Assembly (NCBI GenBank): GCA_017936545.1
Contig: JAGBFJ010000022.1
Span: 1-33,107, forward strand
Reading direction: 5' to 3'
Origin: Sutterella sp.
GTDB taxonomy: Bacteria > Pseudomonadota > Gammaproteobacteria > Burkholderiales > Burkholderiaceae_F
DNA length: 33,107 nt
The notes below the pieces were generated by a model that saw nothing but the letters and a program-made list of their open reading frames with translations, was not told where the DNA came from and ran no database searches. Below are positions 7,894 to 18,732 of this stretch, piece after piece. How positions within the stretch are numbered: position 1 is the first letter of the stretch; each line of letters opens with the position of its first letter. Both the position numbers and the translations under genes were made by a program.

Positions 7894-8160
7894 ATGAAAT
7901 TTGAAGCTGCGGACATTACTTTTGTCGATGCGACCCGTGTGAAAAAACAGATCGACCGCGCACTCGCGGGCGGAGATGCCGTGCTTGACTTTGAGGGCGT
8001 CGAGCATGTTGACAGCACCGTGGTCGCTCTGGTGCTCCATGCCAGAAGGCGCGCATCATCACTCGGCCTCGTTCTGGATGTCCGCAATGAGCCTGCGGGC
8101 TTTAGGGAGCTCGTGCACGTCTACGGCCTGGACGAGATGTTTGCTACTCCGAGAGCCTGA
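7894..8160 (+). CDS. mlaB: MlaB, STAS-domain subunit of the Mla complex
   Basis: Small cytoplasmic STAS protein (88 residues) that binds MlaF and is needed for assembly and activity of the MlaFEDB complex. The conserved STAS loop appears as FEGVEHVDSTVVALVLHARR (about 33-52), including the Asp-Ser-Thr residues typical of MlaB. Ribosome site GGAG lies 8 bases before the ATG, 12 bp after mlaC. It closes the mla block; no ibaG/BolA gene follows before murA. Confidence 0.9.
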   Translation: MKFEAADITFVDATRVKKQIDRALAGGDAVLDFEGVEHVDSTVVALVLHARRRASSLGLVLDVRNEPAGFRELVHVYGLDEMFATPRA

Positions 8161-8182
8161 AAAAACGATAATAACGACTTAG

Positions 8183-10098
<1,916 letters not shown>

Positions 10099-10256
10099 CG
10101 GATCCTTCTTTTTCATCATGCCGCAGCCGAGCCTTCGAACCGCCAGTGTCCGAGGCCGGCAGCCGCTGCCGGTGCGGGTCTCCGCGCCTTCGCACCGCCG
10201 GGGAAAGCATCCTTTCCCGTACCGATTTCTCTGTCAGTTTTTCGTATAGGTGCATT
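10099..10256 (+). other. Structured 158-bp spacer between hisG and hisD
   Basis: This spacer is much longer than the others in the his run and has several potential hairpins: CACGCC/GGCGTG at the end of hisG followed after 8 bases by TTCTTTTT; GGTGCG/CGCACC (about 10171-10196); and GGGAAAG-CATC-CTTTCCC (about 10201-10218). A 43-codon frame (10118-10249) crosses it but lacks a ribosome site and is not histidine-rich. It may lower or regulate expression of hisD onward. Confidence 0.5.
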
Positions 10257-11552
10257 ATGTCTGTTCGTCAGCTCAATACTGCCGATCCTCAGTTCGAGGC
10301 GGAATTCTCCAAACTTGTAGCCCGTGACGCAAGCGTCGATCCTGAAATCACGCGCCGTGCCGAAGCCATCGTCGAGGACGTCCGCGTCCGCGGCGATGAA
10401 GCCGTTCTTGAATACACGAACCGATTCGACCGCATGTCCGTGTCCTCGATGGACGAGCTGGTCATCACGGCCGAGGAAATGAAGGCCGCTCTTGACGGTC
10501 TTCCCGCCGATCAGCGGGAAGCGCTTACCGAAGCTGCTCAGCGCATTCGCAAGTTCCATGAAAACGAACTCGGCAAAACCTTTATGGTGACCGATCACCT
10601 CGGCAACCGCATGGGTCAGCGCGTGACGGCCGTGGATGCGGTAGGCCTGTACGTCCCGGGAGGCAAGGCGGCTTATCCGAGCTCGGTGCTTATGAACGCC
10701 ATGCCTGCCAACGTGGCCGGTGTCCGCCAGATTGAAATGGTGGTGCCGACGCCGGGCGGAGAGAAAAACCAGCTGGTGCTCGCTGCAGCCAGTCTCTGCG
10801 GCGTCAATCGCGCCTACGCCATCGGCGGTGCTCAGGCCGTCGCCGCGCTTGCATACGGCACGAAGACGATTCCCTGCGTAGACAAGATCGTCGGTCCGGG
10901 CAACGCCTACGTGGCGGCAGCCAAGCGCCATGTGTTCGGCCGCGTTGGCATCGACATGATCGCCGGACCGTCCGAAATTCTCGTCATCTGTGACGGCGGC
11001 ACGAATCCCGACTGGATCGCGATGGACCTTTTCAGCCAGGCCGAGCATGATGAACTCGCTCAGGCCGTGCTTCTGACGCCCGACGCCGAGTTTGCCGATG
11101 CTGTTCAGGCTTCGATTGCCAAGCTGCTTCCGACGATGTCCCGCCGCGACATCATTGAAAAGAGTCTCGCCGCCCGCGGCGCCATCATCGTGACGAAGGA
11201 TCTCGAGGAAGCCTGCCGAGTTGCCGATACGATTGCTCCCGAACATCTGGAGCTTTCCGTCGAAGATCCCGAAAAGTGGGCAGAACACATTCATCACGCC
11301 GGCGCGCTTTTCCTTGGACGCTGGACGTCCGAAGCGCTCGGCGACTACTGCGCAGGTCCGAATCATGTGCTGCCGACTTCCCGTACGGCTCGCTTCAGCT
11401 CGCCGCTCGGCGTTTACGATTTCCAGAAGCGCACGTCGGTTCTGCACGTTTCCGAAGAGGGCGTTCAGGTTCTCGGGCGCATTGCCTCGACGCTTGCCGA
11501 AGGGGAATCTCTGACTGCGCATTCGCGTTCCGCGCGCTATCGTCTTAAGTAA
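10257..11552 (+). CDS. hisD: Histidinol dehydrogenase
   Basis: Zinc enzyme that oxidises histidinol to histidine in two NAD-dependent steps, the end of the pathway. The 431-residue product shows the NAD-binding [19 protein letters not shown] region, [37 protein letters not shown], the Zn-binding [13 protein letters not shown], and APEHLEL. An in-frame upstream extension reaches back to 10095, but it is low-complexity and lacks homology. The ATG at 10257 has AGGTG 5 bases upstream and gives the expected N-terminus. It is first after the structured hisG-hisD spacer. Confidence 0.96.
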   Translation: MSVRQLNTADPQFEAEFSKLVARDASVDPEITRRAEAIVEDVRVRGDEAVLEYTNRFDRMSVSSMDELVITAEEMKAALDGLPADQREALTEAAQRIRKFHENELGKTFMVTDHLGNRMGQRVTAVDAVGLYVPGGKAAYPSSVLMNAMPANVAGVRQIEMVVPTPGGEKNQLVLAAASLCGVNRAYAIGGAQAVAALAYGTKTIPCVDKIVGPGNAYVAAAKRHVFGRVGIDMIAGPSEILVICDGGTNPDWIAMDLFSQAEHDELAQAVLLTPDAEFADAVQASIAKLLPTMSRRDIIEKSLAARGAIIVTKDLEEACRVADTIAPEHLELSVEDPEKWAEHIHHAGALFLGRWTSEALGDYCAGPNHVLPTSRTARFSSPLGVYDFQKRTSVLHVSEEGVQVLGRIASTLAEGESLTAHSRSARYRLK

Positions 11553-11576
11553 AACCGCATTTCGAAGGAGCCGGAC

Positions 11577-12167
11577 ATGTCCTACCGCCGCGGATCCGTC
11601 AAAAGAGAAACCAAGGAAACGCAGATCGAAATCGAACTCGGGCTGGATGAAACGGGCGCCGACATCTGCACGGGCGTCGGATTTTTCGACCACATGCTCG
11701 AGCAGATTTCCCGTCACGGGATGGTGCGCCTCAAGGTTCACGCCAAGGGCGACCTGCATATCGATGCCCATCATCTCGTCGAAGATACGGGCATCGCGCT
11801 CGGCACGGCGCTTCGCGAGGCGCTCGGCGACAAGCGCGGCATCGTGCGCTACGGCCATGCTTATGTTCCGCTTGATGAGTCCCTGTCCCGAGCCGTGCTG
11901 GACTGCTCCGGACGGCCGGGGCTGACTTTCTCATGCTGCTTTACGCGTGAAAACGTGGGAGGGATAGACACTGAGCTCGTCCGGGAATTTTTCCAGGGAT
12001 TTGTCAATTCAGCCGGGGTCACGCTGCATCTTGACAATCTTCGCGGTGAAAACAGCCACCATCAGGCTGAAAGCCTGTTCAAGGCGTTCGGCCGCGCTCT
12101 GCGCATGGCTGTGGCGTTTGACGAGCGTGCTGCGGGTACGGTGCCCTCCACCAAGGGGGTTCTATGA
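11577..12167 (+). CDS. hisB: Imidazoleglycerol-phosphate dehydratase (monofunctional)
   Basis: Mn-dependent dehydratase for step 6 of histidine synthesis. At 196 residues it is the stand-alone form with no histidinol-phosphatase domain. The two metal-binding repeats are seen as [14 protein letters not shown] with [14 protein letters not shown], and later SGRPGL with [19 protein letters not shown]; the C-terminus ends in PSTKGVL, the usual S-S/T-K-G tail. AGGAG precedes the ATG. Its last bases overlap hisH (ATGA). Confidence 0.96.
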   Translation: MSYRRGSVKRETKETQIEIELGLDETGADICTGVGFFDHMLEQISRHGMVRLKVHAKGDLHIDAHHLVEDTGIALGTALREALGDKRGIVRYGHAYVPLDESLSRAVLDCSGRPGLTFSCCFTRENVGGIDTELVREFFQGFVNSAGVTLHLDNLRGENSHHQAESLFKAFGRALRMAVAFDERAAGTVPSTKGVL

Positions 12168-12805
12168 GAATCGCAGTGCTCGACTACGGCTGCGGCAATC
12201 TGCGCAGCGTCTCCAAGGCCGTAGAAACGGCTGCGGAGGGCATGGCCGACGTTTTTGTTTCGGGTGATCCCTCGCTGATTCGAACGGCAGACAGAGTAGT
12301 CTTTCCCGGTCAGGGGGCAATGCCCGACTGCATGCGTCACCTCCAGGAATGCGGGCTGGAGACCGCGGTTCGCGAGGCACTGGCGACCAAGCCCGTGCTG
12401 GCCATCTGCATCGGTCTTCAGATGCTTTTCGAACGTTCCGACGAAGGTGACGCGGCGGGGCTCGGCATCTACGAGGGCAAGGTGCTTCGCTTTCCCGAGC
12501 GTGCGATGATCACGGCAGCCGGACAAAAGCTGAAGGTGCCTCAGATGGGCTGGAACCGGGTGACTCAGCGGCAGGCTCATGCGCTCTGGGCGGATATCCC
12601 GGATCAGTCGTGGTTTTATTTCGTGCACAGCTACTTCGTGGCTCCGGTGGACGATACGCTCGTTGCGGCGACGACGAGCTACGGTCTGCCTATTACCTGT
12701 GCCGTGGCTCGGGACAATGTGTTTGCCACACAGTTTCATCCGGAAAAGAGCGCCCGCTGCGGGCTGCAGCTTTTCCGCAATTTCGTAACGTGGGATCCTT
12801 CTTAA
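12164..12805 (+). CDS. hisH: Imidazole glycerol phosphate synthase, glutaminase subunit
   Basis: Class I glutamine amidotransferase that supplies ammonia to HisF. In 213 residues it shows [10 protein letters not shown] at the start, the oxyanion region PGQGAMPD, nucleophile Cys82 in [11 protein letters not shown], and the His192/Glu194 pair in [15 protein letters not shown] is the usual interface region. The oxyanion motif here is PGQGA rather than the commoner PGVGA, a mild substitution. A GGGGGT ribosome site lies in the end of hisB. Confidence 0.95.
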   Translation: MRIAVLDYGCGNLRSVSKAVETAAEGMADVFVSGDPSLIRTADRVVFPGQGAMPDCMRHLQECGLETAVREALATKPVLAICIGLQMLFERSDEGDAAGLGIYEGKVLRFPERAMITAAGQKLKVPQMGWNRVTQRQAHALWADIPDQSWFYFVHSYFVAPVDDTLVAATTSYGLPITCAVARDNVFATQFHPEKSARCGLQLFRNFVTWDPS

Positions 12806-12832
12806 CAGAGCTCAGACCAGAGGATAAACAAG

Positions 12833-13573
12833 ATGCTTCTCATTCCGGCTATCGACATCAAGAACGGGCGCTGCGTGCGTCTGCGTCAGGGTGATCTGGA
12901 AAACAACATCACGGTCTATTCGGACGACCCCGTGGCTGTCGCCCGTCAGTGGGCGGATCTGGGTGCCGACCGTCTTCATATCGTTGATCTTGACGGCGCT
13001 GCGACGGGACGTCCTGTCAATGCAGCGCTGATCCGCGATATGGTGAACGAAGTGAGCGGCGATATGGAGGTCGAGCTCGGAGGCGGCCTTCGTTCGCTTG
13101 AACAGGTTGAGCGTTACATTGACGCCGGCGTCAGCTATGCCGTGATCGGCACGGCAGCGCTGAAGCGTCCGGGCTTTCTGCATGAGGCCTGCTCCAATTT
13201 CGGCGGTCAGATCATTGTGGCTCTGGATGCCCGCGACGGTCTTGTCGCCACGGACGGCTGGCAGAATACGACGGCCATCAAGGCCGTCGACATTGCCCGC
13301 AAGTTCGAAAGCTACGGCGTCGAGGCCTTCCTTTATACCGACATCGCCCGCGACGGCATGCTGACGGGCTGCAACGTAGAGGCGACGGCTGAACTTGCCC
13401 GTGCAGTCAGCGTGCCCGTGATTGCCTCGGGCGGCGTTCGCGACCTTGACGACATCCGCCGGCTGCTCGCTGTCGAGGAGGACGGTGTCTGCGGCGCTAT
13501 TCTCGGGCGCTCCCTTTATGAAGGGACGCTTCGCTTTGAAGATGCGCTTGCGCTGGTGGAAGCCGCGCAGTAA
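12833..13573 (+). CDS. hisA: ProFAR isomerase (phosphoribosylformimino-AICAR-P isomerase)
   Basis: TIM-barrel isomerase for step 4 of histidine synthesis, 246 residues. Catalytic Asp8 lies in [16 protein letters not shown]; the half-barrel phosphate-binding motifs are VELGGGLRS and VIASGGVRD, and TDIARDGML carries the second-half loop. AGAGGAT precedes the ATG, 27 bp after hisH. It is paralogous to the HisF downstream; the N-terminus and the ARDG motif separate the two. Confidence 0.96.
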   Translation: MLLIPAIDIKNGRCVRLRQGDLENNITVYSDDPVAVARQWADLGADRLHIVDLDGAATGRPVNAALIRDMVNEVSGDMEVELGGGLRSLEQVERYIDAGVSYAVIGTAALKRPGFLHEACSNFGGQIIVALDARDGLVATDGWQNTTAIKAVDIARKFESYGVEAFLYTDIARDGMLTGCNVEATAELARAVSVPVIASGGVRDLDDIRRLLAVEEDGVCGAILGRSLYEGTLRFEDALALVEAAQ

Positions 13574-13587
13574 CCCGGGGAGCTCTC

Positions 13588-14358
13588 ATGCTGGCCAAAC
13601 GCATTATTCCGTGTCTTGACGTCACCGCCGGCCGTGTCGTCAAAGGCGTCAACTTTGTCAATCTTCGCGACGCGGGAGACCCCGTGGAGGTCGCACGCCG
13701 TTACGACCGGGCAGGTGCGGACGAGCTGACGTTTCTTGACATTACTGCCAGTTCCGATGCGCGCGACATCATTCTTCACGTGATCGAGGACGTGGCAAGC
13801 CAGGTCTTCATTCCTCTCACTGTCGGCGGCGGCGTGCGTCAGGTGAGCGATATCCGCCGTCTGCTCAATGCCGGCGCGGACAAGATTTCGATCAACACTG
13901 CCGGCGTGAAGAATCCTGATCTGATCGGCGAATCTTCCGCACTTTACGGCAGTCAGTGCATCGTCTGCGCGATTGATGCCCGCAGACGCGTGAAGGACGA
14001 TCCGTCCGCGGGGTGGGAAGTCTATACGCGCGGCGGCCGCGATGCGACGGGCATTGATGCGCTCGAATGGGCCGCTCGTGTTGAGAAGCTCGGGGCGGGC
14101 GAGATTCTGCTGACGAGCATGGACGCCGACGGAACCAAGGCCGGGTTCGATCTTGAATTGACGCGTGCCGTGTCGGATCTCGTCAGTATTCCCGTGATCG
14201 CTTCGGGCGGCGTGGGCAATCTGCAGCATCTTGCCGACGGCGTGACGAAGGGCGGGGCGGATGCTGTGCTCGCGGCCTCAATCTTCCATTTCGGCGAATA
14301 TACGATAGAAGAAGCCAAGCGCTTCATGGCCGCGCAGGGCATTCCCGTGCGGCTCTGA
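13588..14358 (+). CDS. hisF: Imidazole glycerol phosphate synthase, cyclase subunit
   Basis: TIM-barrel cyclase that uses ammonia from HisH to make imidazole glycerol phosphate and AICAR. The 256-residue product shows [12 protein letters not shown] with catalytic Asp11, the [15 protein letters not shown] block, [16 protein letters not shown] (second catalytic Asp, about 130), [20 protein letters not shown] and [14 protein letters not shown] precedes the ATG, 14 bp after hisA. Length is normal. Confidence 0.97.
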   Translation: MLAKRIIPCLDVTAGRVVKGVNFVNLRDAGDPVEVARRYDRAGADELTFLDITASSDARDIILHVIEDVASQVFIPLTVGGGVRQVSDIRRLLNAGADKISINTAGVKNPDLIGESSALYGSQCIVCAIDARRRVKDDPSAGWEVYTRGGRDATGIDALEWAARVEKLGAGEILLTSMDADGTKAGFDLELTRAVSDLVSIPVIASGGVGNLQHLADGVTKGGADAVLAASIFHFGEYTIEEAKRFMAAQGIPVRL

Positions 14359-14394
14359 AAATAACAACCAAACGGAGAGAAGGAGAGAACAACA

Positions 14395-14778
14395 ATGAGT
14401 TGGATCGACGAGGTTCACTTCAACGAAGCCGGGCTGGTTCCGGTCATCGCTCAGGATATGGAAACCGGACGCGTTCTTATGCTTGCCTGGGCCAATCGTG
14501 AAGCGCTTGAGGAAACGGCAGCAACGGGCCGCGGCGTGTATTTCTCCCGCTCCCGTCATTCGGTCTGGCGCAAGGGCGAGTCCTCGGGTAACGTGCAGTT
14601 CGTACACGGCATGGAGCTCGACTGCGACGGTGATGCGGTGATCTACCGTGTTGAACAGCAGGGCGGCATCGCCTGTCATACCGGTCATGCAAGCTGCTTC
14701 TGGCGTGAGCTGAAGTCGGGCGGCTGGCAGGAATGTGAGCCCGTCCTGCGTGATCCCAAGGAGCTTTATAAAAAATGA
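14395..14778 (+). CDS. hisI: Phosphoribosyl-AMP cyclohydrolase
   Basis: Zinc/magnesium enzyme for step 3 of the pathway; here a stand-alone 127-residue cyclohydrolase. Motifs seen are [33 protein letters not shown], the metal-binding LDCDGDAV, and the cysteine-containing [20 protein letters not shown] precedes the ATG. The C-terminus overlaps the hisE start by 4 bases, so the two domains fused in enterobacterial HisIE are separate but coupled here. Confidence 0.96.
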   Translation: MSWIDEVHFNEAGLVPVIAQDMETGRVLMLAWANREALEETAATGRGVYFSRSRHSVWRKGESSGNVQFVHGMELDCDGDAVIYRVEQQGGIACHTGHASCFWRELKSGGWQECEPVLRDPKELYKK

Positions 14779-15113
14779 CAGATCCCCGTGACTGCGGCGC
14801 CGTCCTGAAGGAAGTCGCCGACGTGATCGATTCGCGCCGAGGCGCCTATCCTAAAACGTCCTATGTAGCGAGCCTTTTTAAAAAGGCTCCCGACGGGATG
14901 CTGAAGAAAATCGGCGAGGAAGCCTGCGAAACCGTCATGGCCGCCAAGGACGAGTGCCGGGAGAAGATCATCTACGAGTGTGCTGACCTGTGGTTCCATA
15001 CGATGGTGATGCTTTCCTACTACGGTCTTCGTCCGGAAGACGTGACTGAAGAGCTGGCCCGCCGGGAAGGACTCTCCGGTCTCGCAGAAAAAGCCGCCCG
15101 TCCGAAGGATTGA
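14775..15113 (+). CDS. hisE: Phosphoribosyl-ATP pyrophosphatase
   Basis: MazG-like all-alpha pyrophosphatase for step 2 of histidine synthesis, 112 residues. The family core [15 protein letters not shown] (about 45-59) carries the metal-binding glutamates, followed by [14 protein letters not shown]. It overlaps hisI (ATGA). It is the last gene of the his run: a large terminator follows 10 bases after its stop. Confidence 0.95.
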   Translation: MTDPRDCGAVLKEVADVIDSRRGAYPKTSYVASLFKKAPDGMLKKIGEEACETVMAAKDECREKIIYECADLWFHTMVMLSYYGLRPEDVTEELARREGLSGLAEKAARPKD

Positions 15114-15122
15114 GCAAATACC

Positions 15123-15195
15123 TCCCGCGGGATAGTATGCAGAGGCATGATTTCCGTGCATAATGCCTGCATCCTGCGGGAAATGTTTTCTTTTT
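15123..15195 (+). terminator. Large rho-independent terminator ending the his run
   Basis: CCCGCGGGAT (15124-15133) pairs with ATCCTGCGGG (15171-15180) with one G-T wobble. An inner stem (GCAG-GGCAT region at 15139-15148 with ATGCCTGC at 15163-15170) extends it into a long arm. It is followed by TTTTCTTTTT at 15186-15195. It lies 10 bp after the hisE stop and separates the his genes from HIT-tatABC. Confidence 0.85.
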
Positions 15196-15291
15196 CTGGA
15201 AAAGCTCGGACGGTGGTAAGCTAATCACACCCGACGTTCCCCTGCCGGATCCCGTGTCCGGCTTATGATTTGCTGTAAGCAAGAGGTTTCC

Positions 15292-15630
15292 ATGCAACTT
15301 GACGACTGCCTGTTCTGCAGGATCGCACGCGGCGAAATTCCGGCCTCCAAGGTCTACGAAGACGACGAAGTGCTGGCTTTCCGAGATATCAATCCCAAGG
15401 CTCCGGTGCACTTTCTGATTATTCCGAAACAGCACATTCAGTCTCTCGCTCTGGCCGAACCCGAGGATGCGCCGCTTTTGGGTAAAATGCTGTCATTAAC
15501 GCGGAAGCTTGCTCTGCAGGAAGGCGCGACGAACGGTTTCCGCGTCATTATCAACACCGGCCGCGACGGCGGCCAGGAAGTCGATCATCTACACATCCAC
15601 GTGCTGGGCGGCCCCCAGCCCTGGAAATAA
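15292..15630 (+). CDS. hinT: Histidine triad (HIT/HINT) nucleotide-binding protein
   Basis: A 112-residue HINT-type protein; family members hydrolyse purine phosphoramidates, such as adenylated amines. The N-terminus DCLFCRIARGEIPASKVYEDD and the triad VDHLHIHVLGG (His99, His101, His103) are typical. The ATG at 15292 is chosen over one 27 bases upstream because it has AGAGGT just before it and matches the family's short N-terminus. It follows the his terminator, so it needs its own promoter in the 96 bp after it; no good -35/-10 pair was found. A stem GCCGGA/TCCGGC (15244-15262) lies in its leader. tatA follows 15 bp downstream. Confidence 0.93.
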   Translation: MQLDDCLFCRIARGEIPASKVYEDDEVLAFRDINPKAPVHFLIIPKQHIQSLALAEPEDAPLLGKMLSLTRKLALQEGATNGFRVIINTGRDGGQEVDHLHIHVLGGPQPWK

Positions 15631-15645
15631 TCAGGAGAATAAATA

Positions 15646-15876
15646 ATGGGTTCCCTTTCCGTATGGCACTGGCTGATTGTTCTGGCCATCGTGGTGCTCG
15701 TTTTCGGCACCGGCAAGCTCAAGAACATGGGCAAGGACCTTGGCGGCGCGATCAAGGGCTTTAAGGAAGGCATGAAGGAAGGCGACGACGAAAAGGCGGC
15801 TCCCCAGAAGGAAATCGCTCAGGACAAGACCGCAACGGTCGACGTCGAAGCCAAGGACAAGACCAAGGCGTCCTAA
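15646..15876 (+). CDS. tatA: Twin-arginine translocase subunit TatA
   Basis: Pore-forming subunit of the Tat system, which exports folded proteins across the inner membrane. At 76 residues it has a membrane helix (about 5-20: [15 protein letters not shown]), the [23 protein letters not shown] hinge and amphipathic helix, and a charged, lysine/aspartate-rich tail. AGGAG precedes the ATG. It is separated from tatB by 136 bp with a strong hairpin, unlike the otherwise tight spacing. Confidence 0.96.
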   Translation: MGSLSVWHWLIVLAIVVLVFGTGKLKNMGKDLGGAIKGFKEGMKEGDDEKAAPQKEIAQDKTATVDVEAKDKTKAS

Positions 15877-15940
15877 GCCAGCCTGATCCGGTCCGCACGC
15901 CCGGAAGGTTGTACGTGCAGGACCTCGTGCAAAGCGCATC

Positions 15941-15994
15941 AGCGCTAGGCGCTAACGGCCGCGGCAGTCTCAGGGGCTGACCGCGGCTCTTTAG
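15941..15994 (+). promoter_or_regulatory. Hairpins in the tatA-tatB spacer (possible attenuator)
   Basis: A small stem AGCGC-TAG-GCGCT (about 15941-15953) is followed by a strong one, GCCGCGGCAG (15958-15967) with CTGACCGCGGC (15977-15987; one bulged A), and then TCTTTAG. The T-tract is short, so this is probably a partial terminator or an RNA-stability element rather than a full stop. It would let tatA be made in excess of tatB. Confidence 0.6.
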
Positions 15995-16012
15995 TGAAAG
16001 ACAAGGAACAAG

Positions 16013-16624
16013 ATGTTTGATTTCGGTTTCAGCGAGATGCTGGTGATCGGAACGATCGCTTTGGTCGTTCTCGGTCCCGAGCGTCTCCCCGCAGTGGCCC
16101 GTACGGCGGGCGAATGGATCGGCAAGGCACAGCGTTTTGTCGCGCAGGTGAAGTCCGACATCGACCGCGAAACGGAGCTCTCCGAACTCAAGCGCATTCA
16201 GGAAGAAGCCAAGGCACTCGCCGATGACGTCAAGTCGACGGTTGAAAAGTCCGCGGCGGAAATCGAAAAGAACGTGCAGTCCGCGGCCGATGATGCGCAG
16301 AAGGCGGCCGATGAGGCCGGTCAGGCGCTCAAGGAGGCCGAGGAGACGGCTACCTCCGGAACTCAGTCGGCGGTGGCTTCGAACGACGAGATTTCGAACT
16401 TCTACGGATGGGGAGACACTCCCGAAGAGCCGGAACCGGCTTACAGCTGGAGCGAGCCCAAGACGTTTGCCAAGCGCTACCATGCAGGCCCGTCTGTGGA
16501 TGAACTTGCTCAGGAGGTCGCCAAGCTGCGCCGCGAGCTCGGCATGCGCGACGTTCAGTTGGGCGGCAACAATCGCCGTCTTGCCACCCGCGCCCGTACG
16601 AACCGTCCGCGCATCTACCGTTAA
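16013..16624 (+). CDS. tatB: Twin-arginine translocase subunit TatB
   Basis: Receptor subunit of the Tat system, acting with TatC. In 203 residues it shows the single membrane helix FGFSEMLVIGTIALVVLGPERLP (the Glu8 and LGPERLP features of TatB), then a long alanine/glutamate-rich amphipathic and coiled-coil region (about 45-120), and a basic tail ending RTNRPRIYR. AAGGA precedes the ATG. It is 9 bp from tatC. Confidence 0.95.
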   Translation: MFDFGFSEMLVIGTIALVVLGPERLPAVARTAGEWIGKAQRFVAQVKSDIDRETELSELKRIQEEAKALADDVKSTVEKSAAEIEKNVQSAADDAQKAADEAGQALKEAEETATSGTQSAVASNDEISNFYGWGDTPEEPEPAYSWSEPKTFAKRYHAGPSVDELAQEVAKLRRELGMRDVQLGGNNRRLATRARTNRPRIYR

Positions 16625-16633
16625 AGAAACGCT

Positions 16634-17428
16634 ATGGCAGAAAACAATAAACAGCTTGAAGCGCCCGACGATCCCGCCAACGAGCAGCCGCTGATGAGTC
16701 ATCTCGTCGAGCTGCGCAACCGCACTGTCCGTTCGGCCATCGCAGTGATCGTGGTGTTTGTGTGCCTGTCGCCCTTCATGAAGGAGATCTTCGACTTTCT
16801 GAGCAAGCCGCTGATGGTGGCTCTGCCTCAGGGCGTGAAGCTTCTGGCGACCGGCGTGGTGGCACCTTTTATGGTGCCGCTTAAGGTGACGCTCTTTGTG
16901 GCGTTTCTGATTGCGCTTCCGTACGTGCTCTATCAGATCTGGGCCTACGTTGCTCCGGCGCTATACCGCCGGGAAAAACGGCTGGCGCTGCCGATCCTGC
17001 TGTCGTCCATCACGATGTTCGCTGTCGGCATGATGTACTGCTATTTCATCGTGTTCCGCATGGTGTTCCAGTTCATCGCCGGCTTCTCTCCGGACAGCGT
17101 GAATTTCGCACCGGACATTGATTCGTACTTCAGTTTCGTGCTGACGATGTTTGTGGCATTCGGTCTGACTTTCGAGGTGCCGATTGTCGTCATGGTGCTT
17201 AACCACGTCGGACTGGCTTCTTATGAGAAGCTGGTCAAGGCTCGCCCCTTCGTGATCGTCGGAGCGTTTGTGCTGGCGGCTATTTTTACGCCGCCCGATG
17301 TGCTTTCCCAGCTCCTGCTTGCGCTTCCGCTCGTCGTGCTTTTCCAGGCCGGTATTTGGCTCGTGAAGGCATTCGGCAAGACGCAGGATGACATCGACGC
17401 CATGCCGAAGGACGACGATGAGGACTGA
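16634..17428 (+). CDS. tatC: Twin-arginine translocase subunit TatC
   Basis: Polytopic inner-membrane receptor that recognises twin-arginine signal peptides. 264 residues with six predicted helices. The conserved N-terminal SHLVELRNR (Glu26), the FLSKPLMVALPQG loop and KVTLFVAFLIALPYVLYQIWAYVAPALYRREKR are typical of TatC. Its acidic C-terminal tail (DDIDAMPKDDDED) is common. Only a weak ribosome site is visible, consistent with coupling to tatB. Confidence 0.97.
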   Translation: MAENNKQLEAPDDPANEQPLMSHLVELRNRTVRSAIAVIVVFVCLSPFMKEIFDFLSKPLMVALPQGVKLLATGVVAPFMVPLKVTLFVAFLIALPYVLYQIWAYVAPALYRREKRLALPILLSSITMFAVGMMYCYFIVFRMVFQFIAGFSPDSVNFAPDIDSYFSFVLTMFVAFGLTFEVPIVVMVLNHVGLASYEKLVKARPFVIVGAFVLAAIFTPPDVLSQLLLALPLVVLFQAGIWLVKAFGKTQDDIDAMPKDDDED

Positions 17429-17452
17429 CGGAGTGTCGTCCTGCTTTTGAAA

Positions 17453-17485
17453 AAAACGCACCGTTCTCAGGAATCGGTGCGTTTT
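17453..17485. terminator. Bidirectional terminator between tatC and the DegS-like protease
   Basis: An 11-bp perfect stem AAAACGCACCG/CGGTGCGTTTT (17453-17463 with 17475-17485) with an 11-base loop lies between convergent genes. The plus strand continues TTTTGTCTTTT and the minus strand has a long T-run (complement of A-run 17449-17455), so it can serve both tatC and the protease gene. Confidence 0.9.
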
Positions 17486-17516
17486 GTCTTTTCCGGCGCT
17501 CCTGCTGATGTTCCGG

Positions 17517-18683
17517 TCAGCGATGTCGGCCGGGAAGCGGCTGGTTTTCTAGCGAATCCACGGCGGACGGAGCAGCATTCTCACGCTCGAGAGCGTTTTT
17601 CGGGCGAGCAGTCGGGGTGACGTTCAGCTCGAGTGTCTGCCGGCCTCTCAGCACCCGCACCGGCACGGTTTCTCCGGGTTTGAGCGAGGCGATGATCTGA
17701 AGCATTCGGTTGACATAGCGGATTTCCTCGCCTTTGATGGCAAGAACAACGTCAAAAGCGCGAATGCCCCCTTCGGCCGCTGGACTCTTCGGAAGGACGT
17801 GGCTCACCATGACGCCCCGGACGACGCTCAGTCCGAGATCCTGAGCAAATTCCTGCGAAAGCTGCCGGGGAATAAAGCCGAAATAGCCGCGTTCAACGAC
17901 CTTGCCGGCCATCAGACTGGGAAGCACCCGTTCGATGATGGCGCTCGGAATGGCGAAGCCGATCCCGACGAAACCGTCGGACTGTTCCGGGGAGAAAATG
18001 GCCGTGTTGATGCCTATCAGTTCTCCCTCGGCATTGATGAGGGCTCCTCCGGAATTGCCCTGATTGATGGCGGCATCGGTCTGAATGAAATCTTCATAGC
18101 TGTTGAGCCCGAGGCCGTGGCGGCCGAGTGCGGACACGATGCCGGCCGTGACGGTCTGGCCGACGTCGAAGGGATTGCCGATGGCGAGTACCGTCTGGCC
18201 GATGCGAAGTGTTTCACTCTTGCCGATGCGGATGACGGGAAGCGAGGGCTCCTTGACTCGAAGCAGCGCCAGATCAGTCTCGGGATCGCTTCCCACGAGC
18301 ACGGCCTCGAACTGCCGTCCGTCGGGAAGACCTACATAAAGGCCTGAGACGGCTGCCACGACATGGTAGTTGGTGAGAACGTAGCCCTCGGAGGAAACAA
18401 TCACGCCGCTGCCGAGAGTGTTGAGATTAAGTTCGGGAACGCTGTTCCAATTGGTCCCGACCTGTTCGGCCTGACGTCCGGGTATGTCATGGCGTGCAAA
18501 AATGGTAACAACGGCGGGCGCGGCTTTTGCAACGGCCTCGCTGAGGTCGGGCGCCGGAGAAATAGCCGGCGCCTGCGGAGAGAGAAACGACGGACGCCAT
18601 CCGGTCACGGCGCTTACAGCCATTGCTGCGCCGAGGGTGACCGTCACGGTTTGTGCAAAAATGAGCCACAGACTGCGGATCAT
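17517..18683 (-). CDS. DegS/AlgW-like membrane-anchored HtrA serine protease
   Basis: Trypsin-like S1C (HtrA) protease of 388 residues, inner-membrane anchored and facing the periplasm. One hydrophobic N-terminal segment (about 5-26) acts as anchor. The catalytic triad is His107 (NYHVV), Asp137 (ETDLALL) and Ser211 (INQGNSGGA). Only one PDZ domain follows (about 270-365), as in DegS/AlgW; DegP/DegQ have two. By analogy it may sense envelope stress and cut an anti-sigma factor, but no such partner is nearby. A GGAG lies 9 bases before the ATG. It is divergent from the Nif3 gene with 49 bp between the starts. Whether it is a true DegS orthologue cannot be decided from sequence alone. Confidence 0.9.
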   Translation of the reverse strand: MIRSLWLIFAQTVTVTLGAAMAVSAVTGWRPSFLSPQAPAISPAPDLSEAVAKAAPAVVTIFARHDIPGRQAEQVGTNWNSVPELNLNTLGSGVIVSSEGYVLTNYHVVAAVSGLYVGLPDGRQFEAVLVGSDPETDLALLRVKEPSLPVIRIGKSETLRIGQTVLAIGNPFDVGQTVTAGIVSALGRHGLGLNSYEDFIQTDAAINQGNSGGALINAEGELIGINTAIFSPEQSDGFVGIGFAIPSAIIERVLPSLMAGKVVERGYFGFIPRQLSQEFAQDLGLSVVRGVMVSHVLPKSPAAEGGIRAFDVVLAIKGEEIRYVNRMLQIIASLKPGETVPVRVLRGRQTLELNVTPTARPKNALERENAAPSAVDSLENQPLPGRHR

Positions 18684-18732
18684 CGCGATGTGCTCCGAAC
18701 GAAATTTTCTCTAAGAACGGGAAGCATACATT

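Noticed and set aside
10118-10249. A 43-codon frame between hisG and hisD as a possible leader peptide
   Set aside because: No ribosome site before the ATG, only two histidines, and a composition that follows the local base content. It does not fit a his attenuator.
10116-11858. Very long minus-strand frame (580 codons) opposite hisD and hisB
   Set aside because: No family motifs and a histidine/arginine-rich composition typical of an antisense shadow of GC-rich genes. The plus-strand genes are unmistakable.
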